A stretch of DNA of 64,000 bases from SIG480 sp045586595 (GCA_045586595.1 JAZNAQ010000011.1:1-64000), one strand, 5' to 3'; shown: positions 34,811 to 44,258, numbered from the stretch's first letter. Translations and numbers: made by a program. The notes: generated by a model not told the origin, from the letters alone.

Positions 34811-35620
34811 TTGGATATTATAAAAGCAATAATTATAGGTATTGTAGAGGGCATTACAGAGTGGTTGCCGATAAGCAGTACAGGGCATATGATTCTTGTA
34901 AACGAGTTTATGGGCATACGCGAGGGCGACTTTCTTGCTGAACAAATTTTCTTGTATGTAATTCAGCTCGGCGCGATTCTTGCCATAGCGACATTGTATT
35001 TCAAAAGGCTAAACCCTTTTTCGCCGAGTAAAACTCCGCTTGAGAAAAAAGCTACTTGGCAGATGTGGTTTAAGGTTATCGTTGCTTGCCTTCCCGCAGC
35101 GATTTTAGGGCTTTTGTTTAATGATGCGATGGATGCAATATCCACGCCTCTTATCGTAAGCATTATGCTCATCGTGTATGGTATTGCCTTTATCCTTATA
35201 GAGCGAAATAACAAAACCGCCTCTATTACAGATATGAAGGATATGACATACAAAACAGCTCTTTTTATAGGCTTGTTTCAGGTTCTTTCAATCATTCCCG
35301 GCACATCCCGCTCAGGTTCCACCATTCTTGGTGCGATACTCCTCGGCACATCCCGTTCGGTCGCGGCAGAATTCTCGTTCTTCCTCGCAATTCCGGTTAT
35401 GTTCGGAGTAAGCTTTCTTAAAATAATCACAAACGACTATATCATGACCGCACAGAGCTGGACGCTTCTTGCTGTTGCAATGGCTGTCGCGTATGTCGTT
35501 TCACTGGCTTCTGTTAAATTCCTTACAAATTACGTTCGTCGACACGACTTCAGGGCATTCGGTGTCTACCGCATTGTTCTTGGCATTCTGGTTATCACAT
35601 ACTTCCTTATATTCAAATAA
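34811..35620 (+). CDS. uppP: Undecaprenyl-diphosphatase
   Basis: 269-aa BacA-type enzyme that removes one phosphate from undecaprenyl pyrophosphate, recycling the wall lipid carrier. Its activity gives bacitracin tolerance. Conserved motifs are EGITEWLPISSTGHM and PGTSRSGSTILGA. About eight transmembrane helices are present. The start is TTG at 34811, with GGAG 9 nt upstream; the family start (DIIKAIIIGIVEG) agrees. Lies 40 bp after folT and may be read from the same transcript. Confidence 0.95.
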   Translation: MDIIKAIIIGIVEGITEWLPISSTGHMILVNEFMGIREGDFLAEQIFLYVIQLGAILAIATLYFKRLNPFSPSKTPLEKKATWQMWFKVIVACLPAAILGLLFNDAMDAISTPLIVSIMLIVYGIAFILIERNNKTASITDMKDMTYKTALFIGLFQVLSIIPGTSRSGSTILGAILLGTSRSVAAEFSFFLAIPVMFGVSFLKIITNDYIMTAQSWTLLAVAMAVAYVVSLASVKFLTNYVRRHDFRAFGVYRIVLGILVITYFLIFK

Positions 35621-35623
35621 GAT

Positions 35624-35648
35624 AAAGCACCGCCTACGGCGGTGCTTT
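35624..35648 (+). terminator. uppP terminator
   Basis: AAAGCACCGCC / GGCGGTGCTTT stem with a 3-nt loop. Confidence 0.8.
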
Positions 35649-35736
35649 CACATTTTATAAAGCCCTTTAATATACTGTATCAGAAAGAGAAAACTGCGGA
35701 GCAGATTACCTCCGTCGACAGAAAGGAAGATTCATT

Positions 35737-36612
35737 ATGTCAAAAAAGCTTAAGTTTGCTGTGGTCGGCGGTGATGCGCGGCAAATACAACTTGCAGCAC
35801 TTCTCTCAGAGGGAGGTCACGACGTATACGCCTTTGCACTTGACCGAGCCGAGCCGCTCGGCGATGTCATCTGCGGCGGCGACATATCACGCCTTTCTGA
35901 AAAGTTTGACTGTGTTGTGCTTCCTATCCCTCTAAGGGCGGACGAAGAACACCTTAATGCCCCGCTCTCGTCTTATCAATATCTTATAGACGATATTTTT
36001 TCTGTTCTGCCGACAGGTCAGACTGTTATTGCAGGCAAAGTAGACAACTCACTTTTTGCCAAAGCAGGCAGAAGCGGAATTCGCCTTTATGACTATCTGG
36101 AGCGTGAGGATTTTACCGTTATGAACTCAATCCCCACCGCCGAGGGCGCAATAGAGGTTGCCATGCGCGAGCTTAACGAAACACTCAACCGCAAGAAGTG
36201 CCTTGTCATTGGCTTTGGCCATATCGGAAAGCTTCTATGCCACTACCTTACGGGGCTGGGGGTTCGAGTAACTGCATCTGCCCGTAAATTCGGCGACCTT
36301 GCATGGATTTCGGCATACGGTTATAACGCACTTGAAACCGCCTCCATAAAAAATTCTCTTTCTGACTTCGACATAATTTTCAACACCGTTCCGGCACTTG
36401 TGCTTGACGAGGATGCGCTTAAACGCATAAAGCCGACAGCGCTTGTATGCGACCTCGCATCTAAGCCGGGCGGAGTAGACTTTAATGTTGCAAAGCAGCT
36501 TGGCATACACACTGTGTGGGCATTATCGCTGCCTGGAAAGTGTGCGCCCATGTCAGCTGCTGCAGCCATGCGCGATACTATCTATAATATTTTAGACGAA
36601 TGGGGGAATTAA
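35737..36612 (+). CDS. dpaA: Dipicolinate synthase subunit A
   Basis: 291-aa SpoVFA/DpaA, which with DpaB makes dipicolinic acid from the lysine-pathway intermediate in the mother cell late in sporulation. N-terminal FAVVGGDARQIQLAALLSEGGHDVYAF and a second Rossmann motif, CLVIGFGHIGKLLCHYL, fit the family, and the length matches. GAAAGGAAG precedes the ATG. A weak sigma-K-like -10 (ATACTGTA near 35673) is visible, but I do not rely on it. dpaB follows 3 bp later. Confidence 0.96.
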   Translation: MSKKLKFAVVGGDARQIQLAALLSEGGHDVYAFALDRAEPLGDVICGGDISRLSEKFDCVVLPIPLRADEEHLNAPLSSYQYLIDDIFSVLPTGQTVIAGKVDNSLFAKAGRSGIRLYDYLEREDFTVMNSIPTAEGAIEVAMRELNETLNRKKCLVIGFGHIGKLLCHYLTGLGVRVTASARKFGDLAWISAYGYNALETASIKNSLSDFDIIFNTVPALVLDEDALKRIKPTALVCDLASKPGGVDFNVAKQLGIHTVWALSLPGKCAPMSAAAAMRDTIYNILDEWGN

Positions 36613-36615
36613 GCG

Positions 36616-37188
36616 TTGGGAAATACTGCAGTCGGCTTTGCGATGTGCGGCTCTTTCTGTACATTCGCAAAGGTAATCCCTGAAATCCAAAGTCTTGTTA
36701 ATGACGGCTACGACGTTTTCCCGATAATGTCATATACAGCATACTCAACCGACACACGGTTTGGAAAGGCCACAGACTTCATTTCTGAAATAGAGACGAT
36801 TTGCAAAAAGAAGATAATCAAAACCATTTCAGAAGCTGAGCCCATAGGCCCCAAAAAGCTTCTCGATGCGCTGATTATTGCACCGTGTACGGGAAATACC
36901 GCGGCGAAACTCGCCTGCGGGATATGTGATACGTCAGTAACTATGGCAGCAAAAGCACATCTCAGAAACGGGCGTCCTTTGATTATTGCCATATCAACAA
37001 ACGACGGTTTGGGCATGAACATGAAAAACATAGGTATACTCTCCTCATCAAAAAATGTTTTTTTCGTCCCCTACGGACAGGATGACAGTTCAGGCAAACC
37101 AAACTCTCTTGTTTCAGATATGACAAAAATCTCAGATACACTAAAAAATGCCCTTTCTAAAAGCCAGGTGCAACCTGTATTAATATAG
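36616..37188 (+). CDS. dpaB: Dipicolinate synthase subunit B
   Basis: 190-aa flavoprotein-like subunit of dipicolinate synthase (VGFAMCGSFCTFAKVIPEIQ, IAPCTGNTAAKLACGICD, MAAKAHLRNGRPL). TTG start at 36616, with GGGGGAA just upstream within dpaA's end. Forms the classic dpaAB sporulation pair. Confidence 0.96.
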   Translation: MGNTAVGFAMCGSFCTFAKVIPEIQSLVNDGYDVFPIMSYTAYSTDTRFGKATDFISEIETICKKKIIKTISEAEPIGPKKLLDALIIAPCTGNTAAKLACGICDTSVTMAAKAHLRNGRPLIIAISTNDGLGMNMKNIGILSSSKNVFFVPYGQDDSSGKPNSLVSDMTKISDTLKNALSKSQVQPVLI

Positions 37189-37223
37189 AAACACATCCCT
37201 CGAAATTTCGAGGGATGTGTTTC
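37188..37223. terminator. Bidirectional terminator, dpaB / ypeB
   Basis: Perfect self-complementary stem (GAAACACATCCCTCG and its complement) around AAATTT-type loop; abuts the dpaB stop. Confidence 0.85.
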
Positions 37224-37225
37224 TT

Positions 37226-38542
37226 CTACATTGCCAACGTCCCGTTCTCATCCTCTATTAAAATCAGAATTCTCTCTTCATGCATACTGTCTGCATTTAT
37301 ATAAACTATACAATGTTCTCCCGATGCGGTTTCACACTTAAACTCATGCGTGAGTATCTCCCCTGTTCCGTCTGTGGGAATTATTGCAGGCGAATACGAG
37401 AGTATTTTTAAATCACCCGAAACCTTGCTTTGTGCAAGTTCTCGCTGTACCGAAACATCTTTGATATTGCGCGTCTTTTTATTTTTAATATACCCTGCTG
37501 CATCAAAATTCACAATACTTCCATCATAAAGCGAAACCGTAACTTTCACAAGGTCAGGATATATTACTGTATCACCTTGTTTCGCTGCAAAATTTACACT
37601 AAGCGTATTCCCGTAGCGCATATAGTAAGTCTCTTCCATAGAGCCAAACCCGTTATCAGCGAGAATTTTCGTTGCGCTCTTTATAGCTTCTTTAACAGTC
37701 ACCCTAGCCGTTCCCGGGTTCTGTGATGTTATCGCCCTGAACACCACTCCTCCCATACGCGTTATATCTGCATAACGCTCACCGTCTGTTACTGAGATGA
37801 GCTCAATACCATCCTCGGCCCGAGTTCCGTCCACTGAAAAAGCCTGAGGTGACAGACCAAAAAGCTCTGCAGCGCGCAGACACGCTGTCTCTTCGTCTGT
37901 TTCCGGAAGCTCTGCGAGCAGTTCACGTTCTCCCTCTGTCTCATCAGCAAACGGCCCGTCGTAAATAAGAACGGGGTATTCAGAAAACTCACGCTCAAGT
38001 TCTTTAATATCTCCAAGCGTTTCATCGGCGCTGTCCATAATGTCAGCATTCATAAAATCCCATGACTCATCGTTAATCCACTCCGAGAGGCTTCGCAATT
38101 CATCCATAAGCGATCCCGCTCCCCCCGCAAGATTGCGAAGCGCCTTGCGCTCACCTTCACTTATTCCCTCGCCACGAGAGGCTTTTTTTGCCAGATAATA
38201 TGCATAGTCGCCCGTCTGCGTTATAAACTTCGTTGTGTTCTCAAGCGACAACTCTGATACAGGAAGACGCGACAGAGCGCGTGAAGATATTTCAGCCTCG
38301 CGAAAAGCCTCTGTGCAAAGCAGGGCGAGCATTGAGTCGTCACCTGAATAGGCACATTTTTCAAGTGCATAATCAAGCTTTGTCACTCCCGCCAGAAGCT
38401 CTGAAAAGGCATAATAGTAGTTATCTGATATTACCTGCTCATAGCGCGTTGCTCTCTGCATATTCTGTACTGTCATAGCAAACAGAATCAAGAACGCAAA
38501 AGCAAGAAAGGAAATAGCACGAATAAGCACTCTGCGACTCAT
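37226..38542 (-). CDS. ypeB: Germination protein YpeB
   Basis: 438-aa spore membrane protein that stabilises the cortex enzyme SleB. It has an N-terminal anchor (residues 8-25, ISFLAFAFLILFAM), a long helical region with DNYYYAFSELLAGVTKLDYALEK, then three PepSY-type modules towards the C-terminus (for example TVKEAIKSATKILADNGFGS). GAGGTGA places the start at 38542. In Bacillus, sleB is the neighbour; here the nearest SleB-like hydrolase is at 2430-3227, so the pair is split. Confidence 0.9.
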   Translation of the reverse strand: MSRRVLIRAISFLAFAFLILFAMTVQNMQRATRYEQVISDNYYYAFSELLAGVTKLDYALEKCAYSGDDSMLALLCTEAFREAEISSRALSRLPVSELSLENTTKFITQTGDYAYYLAKKASRGEGISEGERKALRNLAGGAGSLMDELRSLSEWINDESWDFMNADIMDSADETLGDIKELEREFSEYPVLIYDGPFADETEGERELLAELPETDEETACLRAAELFGLSPQAFSVDGTRAEDGIELISVTDGERYADITRMGGVVFRAITSQNPGTARVTVKEAIKSATKILADNGFGSMEETYYMRYGNTLSVNFAAKQGDTVIYPDLVKVTVSLYDGSIVNFDAAGYIKNKKTRNIKDVSVQRELAQSKVSGDLKILSYSPAIIPTDGTGEILTHEFKCETASGEHCIVYINADSMHEERILILIEDENGTLAM

Positions 38543-38618
38543 AAACATTTCACCTCAATTTTTCATTAGTTTCTTCCTGTATTGCCCAAAATATACAAAA
38601 AATTCATAAGATTATTTC

Positions 38619-38647
38619 TTGCAATCATCCTCATTTGGCATTATAAT
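38619..38647 (+). promoter_or_regulatory. Promoter of the AEC transporter
   Basis: TTGCAA - 17 bp - TATAAT. Confidence 0.75.
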
Positions 38648-38691
38648 ATATATGTGTATTTTGGGCTCGAATTTTGTTATGAGGTATCATT

Positions 38692-39633
38692 GTGAGTAAT
38701 TTTCTTTTTTCAGTAAACGCGGTTTTACCGCTGTTTATTCTTACAGCACTTGGCTGGTGTCTTACAAAACTAAAGGTCTGGGATGGAGAGTTTCTTAAAA
38801 CAGCTAATGGGATTTCATTCAATATACTCATCCCGTCAATGCTTTTTTACAACATTTATACGTCTGACTTTAAAACTGTTTTTGATGCAAGGCTTCTCGC
38901 ATTTGTCTTAATTGCCGTAGCCATTGTATGCTCGATTGGCTTTATTCTCGTCCCCATGTTGTCTCATGACCGCGCACGTCAGGGTGTTATTCTGCAGGCA
39001 TTATTCCGCGGAAACTTTGCCCTGCTGGGCGTACCGCTCTGTCAGGCACTTGCCGGTGATGCAGGTGCGCAGACCGCATCTGTTTTCCTTGCATTTCTCA
39101 TCCCTGCATTCAACGTCCTTGCAACGATAATTTTAAGCGTATACAGCAACGAAAAAACAGATTCACCCATTGAAATAGTAAAGAAGATTCTCAAAAACCC
39201 TCTTATTATAGGTTGTATTCTCGGGCTTGTTTTCTCTCTTGCAAAAATCCCCTTGCCCGAAATAATTCTCAAGCCTGTACGCGACCTCAAGGGTGTTGCA
39301 ACCCCGTTTGCACTCCTCGTTCTCGGCGGTGACTTTAAGTTTAAAAGCTTTATCAGCAATCTGCGTTGTGTTGTTGCAACAGGCCTTACTCGCCTTGTAC
39401 TCATTCCGTCCGTTGCTATTTTTGCGGCATACCTTCTCGGTTTTCGCGGTATACATATAGCACTTGTCATCAGTACGTTTGGAACACCTGTAGCGGTTTC
39501 AAGCACAGCAATGACATATAAAATGAACGGCGACTATGACCTTGCATGCCAGGTTGTTGTTTTTACAACAATTTTTTCAGCATTTACAATCACACTTCTC
39601 GCTTTTGTAACCAAAACCCTCGGCATCCTATAA
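38692..39633 (+). CDS. AEC family (auxin efflux carrier-like) transporter
   Basis: 313-aa membrane protein with about ten transmembrane helices, of the AEC/malonate-permease superfamily (LPLFILTALGWCLTKLKV, ANGISFNILIPSMLFYNIY, STFGTPVAVSSTAMTYKMNGD). Members export or import organic anions or auxin-like compounds; the substrate here is unknown. GTG start with GAGGTA 8 nt upstream. The lipoprotein gene follows 24 bp later. Confidence 0.88.
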   Translation: MSNFLFSVNAVLPLFILTALGWCLTKLKVWDGEFLKTANGISFNILIPSMLFYNIYTSDFKTVFDARLLAFVLIAVAIVCSIGFILVPMLSHDRARQGVILQALFRGNFALLGVPLCQALAGDAGAQTASVFLAFLIPAFNVLATIILSVYSNEKTDSPIEIVKKILKNPLIIGCILGLVFSLAKIPLPEIILKPVRDLKGVATPFALLVLGGDFKFKSFISNLRCVVATGLTRLVLIPSVAIFAAYLLGFRGIHIALVISTFGTPVAVSSTAMTYKMNGDYDLACQVVVFTTIFSAFTITLLAFVTKTLGIL

Positions 39634-39657
39634 ATTTCATTTTGGAGGTCCACTGTA

Positions 39658-40488
39658 ATGATTCGCAGAATTTCAGCAGTATTTTGCGCTGCCACACTGA
39701 TACTCTCACTCTCTGCCTGTACATTCAACCAAGAACCGGAAGCTCTTTCAGGCGTTGCCCCTGCAACAGTAGACGTGCAACCAACCCCCATAACCTCAGA
39801 CAGCGGCTTTGTATACGACAGCCAATTGTCTCTTGCAGACTCATTCAGCCAGATGAACTCTCTGCGCATTGCTATATGCGACGATATGTATGGAGCTGTA
39901 AGAAGTTTTAAAAATGATTCGATATGGGTACCTACTTACGCAGGTATGTATACACTTGGCAGTGACGAATTCCTCGCTGCATCGTATGTTATGGAGATGG
40001 AGCCGAGTATTACGGCGAAAAAGCTCTTCCGCGAAAACGGATTTACAAATGTTGAAATCTCCGCACTTGACCTCGATAACACATGGAAAATCACAGCAAA
40101 AAAAGACGAAAACGGCGTAAAGAATGACTACGAATATACGATTATGTACGGTTCTCAATCAGACTCATACCGATTTACTCTTACAATAAACGGTGAACCC
40201 ACAATGTTGCTCGCTTCTCGCCGTATTACTGGCGGATATGCTGTGCAGGTATGGACACCCGAAGGAGAATATCACATTCTCGCACAGGACGTAAGAGAAG
40301 GCCGCTTCGGCTTTATCCCCAAACAACGTGATGCTGAGAATGAGTTCCCCAAAAATGACATCTACTATGACGATTCTCTCATAACAAGCTCTTTTACAAC
40401 GTCAGGTGCTGAGTACACATTCCTCCTCGCTAATAATATTCTTTACATCCAAAGGGATGGAAGCAACTACGCAGTCCCACTTGACTAA
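39658..40488 (+). CDS. Lipoprotein of unknown function
   Basis: 276-aa exported lipoprotein with signal sequence and lipobox LSAC (Cys21), then a Pro/Thr-rich linker. Beta-rich sequence follows with no family I recognise. It includes YEYTIMYGSQSDSYRFTLTING and the end FLLANNILYIQRDGSNYAVPLD, suggestive of a lipid- or peptide-cradling beta sheet. TGGAGGT precedes the ATG. Probably co-transcribed with the AEC gene; strong terminator after it. Confidence 0.7.
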   Translation: MIRRISAVFCAATLILSLSACTFNQEPEALSGVAPATVDVQPTPITSDSGFVYDSQLSLADSFSQMNSLRIAICDDMYGAVRSFKNDSIWVPTYAGMYTLGSDEFLAASYVMEMEPSITAKKLFRENGFTNVEISALDLDNTWKITAKKDENGVKNDYEYTIMYGSQSDSYRFTLTINGEPTMLLASRRITGGYAVQVWTPEGEYHILAQDVREGRFGFIPKQRDAENEFPKNDIYYDDSLITSSFTTSGAEYTFLLANNILYIQRDGSNYAVPLD

Positions 40489-40489
40489 C

Positions 40490-40528
40490 AAAAAACTGAG
40501 CAGGAAAACAATTCCTTGCTCAGTTTTT
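40490..40528 (+). terminator. Terminator
   Basis: AAAAACTGAGCA-GGAA paired with TTCC-TTGCTCAGTTTTT; one bulge, strong T-run. Confidence 0.82.
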
Positions 40529-40544
40529 TATTATGTGGTATACT
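40516..40544 (+). promoter_or_regulatory. nfo promoter overlapping the preceding terminator
   Basis: TTGCTC - 17 bp - TATACT, extended TGTGG before the -10. The -35 lies inside the 3' arm of the previous terminator. Closely similar to the folT promoter. Confidence 0.6.
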
Positions 40545-40584
40545 CTTTTTATAGCTAATACCGTATACAAAGGTGGTTTTAAAT

Positions 40585-41418
40585 ATGCTCAGAATAGGCT
40601 GTCATCTATCATCTTCAAAAGGATACCTCGCGATGGCTGAAACAGCAAAAAAAATCGACGCAAATACGTTTCAGTTTTTTACCAGAAACCCTCGCGGCGG
40701 TGCAGCAAAAGCACTTGACCCTGATGATATTTCAGCATTTTTGAAATACAGCAAAGAAAACGATATTGCCCCCATTCTTGCCCACGCCCCTTATACACTT
40801 AACGCCGCAGCCAAAGACCCACGAATACGCGAATTTGCTCTTATGACGATGCGTGATGATGTCTCGCGCCTTGAACACACCCCCGGAAATATGTATAATT
40901 TTCATCCCGGCTCGCACGTCGGTCAGGGCACAGAACACGGCATAACACTTATCGCCGAAATTCTAAACGACATTATTACCTCCGAGCAAACAACAACCAT
41001 ACTACTCGAAACAATGGCGGGTAAAGGAAGCGAAATCGGCGGTAAATTCGAAGAAATAAGTGAAATAATCTCACGCGTTGAACATTGCGAAAAGCTTGGT
41101 GTGTGCCTTGATACATGCCATATTTTTGACGGCGGATATAATATAAAAGAAAACATCGAATCGGTGCTTTCTGAATTTGACCGCATTATCGGCATATCAA
41201 AACTACGCGCAATTCACTTAAACGACAGCCTTCACGGCTTTGAGAGCCATAAAGACAGACACGCAAAGATAGGCGAAGGGCACCTTGGGCTTGATTCCTT
41301 TGCAGAGATTATAAATCATCCGATGCTCAGAAATCTCCCATTTTATCTTGAGACCCCTAATGAACTTGATGGGTACGCCCGCGAAATTGCACTTTTAAGA
41401 AGTTTATACAACGATTAA
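40585..41418 (+). CDS. nfo: Endonuclease IV (AP endonuclease)
   Basis: 277-aa EndoIV/Nfo TIM-barrel enzyme that nicks DNA 5' to abasic sites in base excision repair. Zinc-ligand segments are all visible: IGCHLSSSKGY, HAPYTLN, NFHPGSHVG, LLETMAGKGSE, CLDTCHIFDGG, HLNDSLHGF and HAKIGEGHLG. AAAGGTGG before 40585 sets the start. Confidence 0.96.
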   Translation: MLRIGCHLSSSKGYLAMAETAKKIDANTFQFFTRNPRGGAAKALDPDDISAFLKYSKENDIAPILAHAPYTLNAAAKDPRIREFALMTMRDDVSRLEHTPGNMYNFHPGSHVGQGTEHGITLIAEILNDIITSEQTTTILLETMAGKGSEIGGKFEEISEIISRVEHCEKLGVCLDTCHIFDGGYNIKENIESVLSEFDRIIGISKLRAIHLNDSLHGFESHKDRHAKIGEGHLGLDSFAEIINHPMLRNLPFYLETPNELDGYAREIALLRSLYND

Positions 41419-41441
41419 CCAACAAAAAGGAGAATGACACA

Positions 41442-41987
41442 ATGAAATGGGTAATAGCTTCTGATATACACGGCTCAGCAAAATACTGCCGCAAACTTCT
41501 GGATGCATATAAGTCAGAAGAAGCAGACCGTCTGCTTCTTCTCGGCGATATTCTTTATCACGGTCCGAGAAACAACCTCCCCGGCGAATACGAGCCGAAA
41601 GAAGTAATTGCAATGCTGAATGCAATAAAGAAAGACATTTTATGTGTAAGAGGCAACTGCGATACAGAGGTTGACCAGATGGTGCTCGACTTTTCAATCA
41701 TGGCAGACTATGCGATACTAACCGTTGGAGAGCGTATGATTTATGTAACACATGGTCACAAATACAATATGTCCAACATTCCGTCAATGCACAAAGGCGA
41801 TATACTTCTTCACGGTCATACACACATACCGAAATGTGTAGAATTCGGTGACGGCTTGCTCTACTGCAACCCAGGCTCGGTATCAATACCAAAGGAGAAT
41901 TCCGAAAACAGCTACATGACACTTGAGGATAACATACTCAAGTGGAAAAACCTTGACGGAAAAGAATATATGACTTATACACTATAA
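41442..41987 (+). CDS. YfcE-family phosphodiesterase
   Basis: 181-aa calcineurin-like phosphoesterase. The metal motifs are ASDIHGS, LLGDILYHGP, RGNCDTEV, VTHGH and LHGHTHIPK. YfcE-type enzymes are manganese-dependent phosphodiesterases of uncertain natural substrate. Follows nfo by 23 bp with AAAGGAGAA, so the two form an operon. Confidence 0.92.
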   Translation: MKWVIASDIHGSAKYCRKLLDAYKSEEADRLLLLGDILYHGPRNNLPGEYEPKEVIAMLNAIKKDILCVRGNCDTEVDQMVLDFSIMADYAILTVGERMIYVTHGHKYNMSNIPSMHKGDILLHGHTHIPKCVEFGDGLLYCNPGSVSIPKENSENSYMTLEDNILKWKNLDGKEYMTYTL

Positions 41988-41988
41988 C

Positions 41989-42020
41989 AAAAAACATCCA
42001 CCGCGAGGTGGATGTTTTTT
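41989..42020. terminator. Bidirectional terminator
   Basis: AAAAAACATCCACC-GCGA-GGTGGATGTTTTTT, a GNRA-like loop. Confidence 0.92.
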
Positions 42021-42021
42021 G

Positions 42022-43104
42022 TTATTTATTATTGCTTATCTTGCTGTCTATGCGCTCACGCATTACCCCTATTCTTCTTATTATCGCACGGTAGTTTGAC
42101 TGCAAACTTTCAATCAGCTTTGCCGTCTTGGGCTTAAACATCATATCAAGCTTGCCGACAAAGTCACACCTCTCACCGGCAAAACCCGCCTTAAACCTTA
42201 TAAGCCCGTCAAGGGTAGTCTTCTCCATATCCCCCGTTATGCCACGGAAGTCATAGATGTTGCAGTTGTTTTCAATAGTCCATTTTATCATTTCCCACTG
42301 CATCATGTAGTTTGGCATTCTGTTTCGCTCGCGGTTACTGCTTGCGCCGTAAAGGTACCATACTTTATCCCCGTAAAGAATAGCTATAGCGCCGGAGATC
42401 ACCTGTCCCTCATACTCCATAAGATAAAGGCGAAGGTTATCCGGTGCCAAGGCGTCATACATATCCTCAAAATACTTCAGGCTTCTCGCTATAAAGCCAT
42501 CACGCGCAGCAGTCTCTTTCATTATTTCAACAAAGGCAGGCAGGTCTTCCTTAGTGCCTATTCTGCTAGTAACTCCTTTTTTGACTGAGAGACGTACATT
42601 ATAGCGTGTTTTTGAGTGAAATGCGGCAAAGACCTCTTCTTCGTTTCTGCCGTTTATCGGAAGGCGGAAAACATACCGTGCCTGTAAGTATTCAGGGCGG
42701 TGTTTGGTATTATTAACCGAAAAGCCTGCCTGACACAGTTCTGAGAGATATGGGTCTTCTTCAGTTATATCAGGGTCTATCGAAAGCTCGTATGCGTTAT
42801 ACTTATCGCCAAGCTTTCTGCTTTCTGCAAGGAGTTCGAGAAGAGTTGCAGTGTCCCCGTCGTTTGTTACGGGGCCACGCGGGCAATACATATGGGTATA
42901 CTTGGTTTTTGGTACACGGCTTGTCATGATAAGCATACTGCCGAGAACGTTACCAGCCTCATCAACCGCCATAAAAGCATCATACTTCCACGGTTTTTTA
43001 AACTCAGCCCACTTGAGCGACTTTACAAAATGGCCTCTGGGGTGTGAGGACACAAACTCCTCATATTTTTCAGCACTCTTTTCATCGATTACATATTCTA
43101 TCAT
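42022..43104 (-). CDS. FemX/FemAB-type peptidoglycan bridge aminoacyltransferase (copy 2)
   Basis: 360-aa FemAB-family protein with two GNAT-like halves, expected to add an amino acid from aminoacyl-tRNA to the lipid II stem peptide. Landmarks are FVKSLKWAEFKKPWKY, YCPRGPVT, KTRYNVRLSVKKGV, GAIAILYGDKVWYLYGASS, NYMMQWEMIKWTIENNCNIYDFRGI and RFKAGFAGE. It is paralogous to the upstream gene, 5 bp away, so the two may add successive residues to an interpeptide bridge (inference). Confidence 0.9.
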   Translation of the reverse strand: MIEYVIDEKSAEKYEEFVSSHPRGHFVKSLKWAEFKKPWKYDAFMAVDEAGNVLGSMLIMTSRVPKTKYTHMYCPRGPVTNDGDTATLLELLAESRKLGDKYNAYELSIDPDITEEDPYLSELCQAGFSVNNTKHRPEYLQARYVFRLPINGRNEEEVFAAFHSKTRYNVRLSVKKGVTSRIGTKEDLPAFVEIMKETAARDGFIARSLKYFEDMYDALAPDNLRLYLMEYEGQVISGAIAILYGDKVWYLYGASSNRERNRMPNYMMQWEMIKWTIENNCNIYDFRGITGDMEKTTLDGLIRFKAGFAGERCDFVGKLDMMFKPKTAKLIESLQSNYRAIIRRIGVMRERIDSKISNNK

Positions 43105-43109
43105 AATCT

Positions 43110-44156
43110 CTACTTCCTCCCCATTATTTTTCTCAAAAGTTGCGCTGCGTCCTTAGCTGTATTTATTGCAAAATCGGTAAAGCGGTCATACACAATGTCT
43201 ATACGCCCGACAAAAGAGCAAAGCTCGCCGCCAAAACGTTTTTTAAAGCGCATAAGACCGTCTATGGGTTTTAGCTTATCTCCCTCTCCTGCAATACCAC
43301 GCATATCATATAATGTGCATGAATTATCACGCGACCAGCGCATCATCTCCCACTGCATAAGAAAGTTAGGGAGTGTTTCTTTATGTTCATCATTACTCCC
43401 GGCATACATATGCCAGGTCTTTTTGCCGCAACGAATGAGCACCGAGCCCGCTATAGGTCTCCCCTCACACTCAACAATAAAGAGTTTTACCATATCATCG
43501 CCCAGAGAATCGTACATATCAAAGAAGTAGTCCTCACCCCGCGCTGTAAAGCCATCACGCTTTGCAGTATCTGCAAGCAGGGCGCAGAATATCGGTATGT
43601 CGTCTCTCGTACCCAGCCTGCACACAGCATCGCTTTTGATTGATGTACGCACGCTGTAACGAGCTTTTGAATGATACGATGACATCAATTCATCATCTGT
43701 TTTATCAACATTAATCCGATATACAGCAAATGGCTGTAGTATACCGTTATCACGCGAATTGTCACCAATACGTGCTCCGTGTTCTTTAAAGCAATCTATC
43801 CAGGCCGCATTGTTTTCGCCTATATCAGGGTCAAGCGTCAGCTTATATGCTCCCACCTCACAGGCAAGCTCACCCGCACCGTAAAGAAGCTCGCCAAGCG
43901 TTTCTGCATCATCTCTTGAACACACCGGCCCGCGCGGACAGTACAGAAACTTCTTTTTTGTACGCCGCACATCCTGAACAAGCATAAGCATTACGCCGCG
44001 AACATTGCCTTCACCGTCAAGTGACATCAGCGCAAAGCTCTTTTGCTTCTTTTTAAACTCTGCCCACCGAAGGGACTGCATAAAATGCCCCGCTTCGTGA
44101 GTTTCGAGAAAACGGCTGTATTTTTCATAATCATCGGTTGTAACGCGTTTTATCAT
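43110..44156 (-). CDS. FemX/FemAB-type peptidoglycan bridge aminoacyltransferase (copy 1)
   Basis: 348-aa FemAB-family protein with the same two-domain layout as the downstream copy: HFMQSLRWAEFKKKQK, YCPRGPVCSRDD, KARYSVRTSIKSDA, GKKTWHMYAGSND, FLMQWEMMRWSRDNSCTLYDMRGI, RFKKRFGGE. First gene of the pair. The amino acid each copy transfers cannot be read from sequence. Confidence 0.9.
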   Translation of the reverse strand: MIKRVTTDDYEKYSRFLETHEAGHFMQSLRWAEFKKKQKSFALMSLDGEGNVRGVMLMLVQDVRRTKKKFLYCPRGPVCSRDDAETLGELLYGAGELACEVGAYKLTLDPDIGENNAAWIDCFKEHGARIGDNSRDNGILQPFAVYRINVDKTDDELMSSYHSKARYSVRTSIKSDAVCRLGTRDDIPIFCALLADTAKRDGFTARGEDYFFDMYDSLGDDMVKLFIVECEGRPIAGSVLIRCGKKTWHMYAGSNDEHKETLPNFLMQWEMMRWSRDNSCTLYDMRGIAGEGDKLKPIDGLMRFKKRFGGELCSFVGRIDIVYDRFTDFAINTAKDAAQLLRKIMGRK

Positions 44157-44224
44157 AACTATGCCTCAAACACAATATTTATATATTCATTTTATTTTAT
44201 CATATATATATGGTAAAATGCAAC

Positions 44225-44258
44225 AAGCACCGCTTGTTTTTTCAAAAGCGGTGCTTGC
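44225..44258 (-). terminator. Terminator after the Cys-rich gene
   Basis: AAGCACCGCTTG with CAAAAGCGGTGCTT across a T-rich loop, followed on the minus strand by a T-containing tail. Confidence 0.7.
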
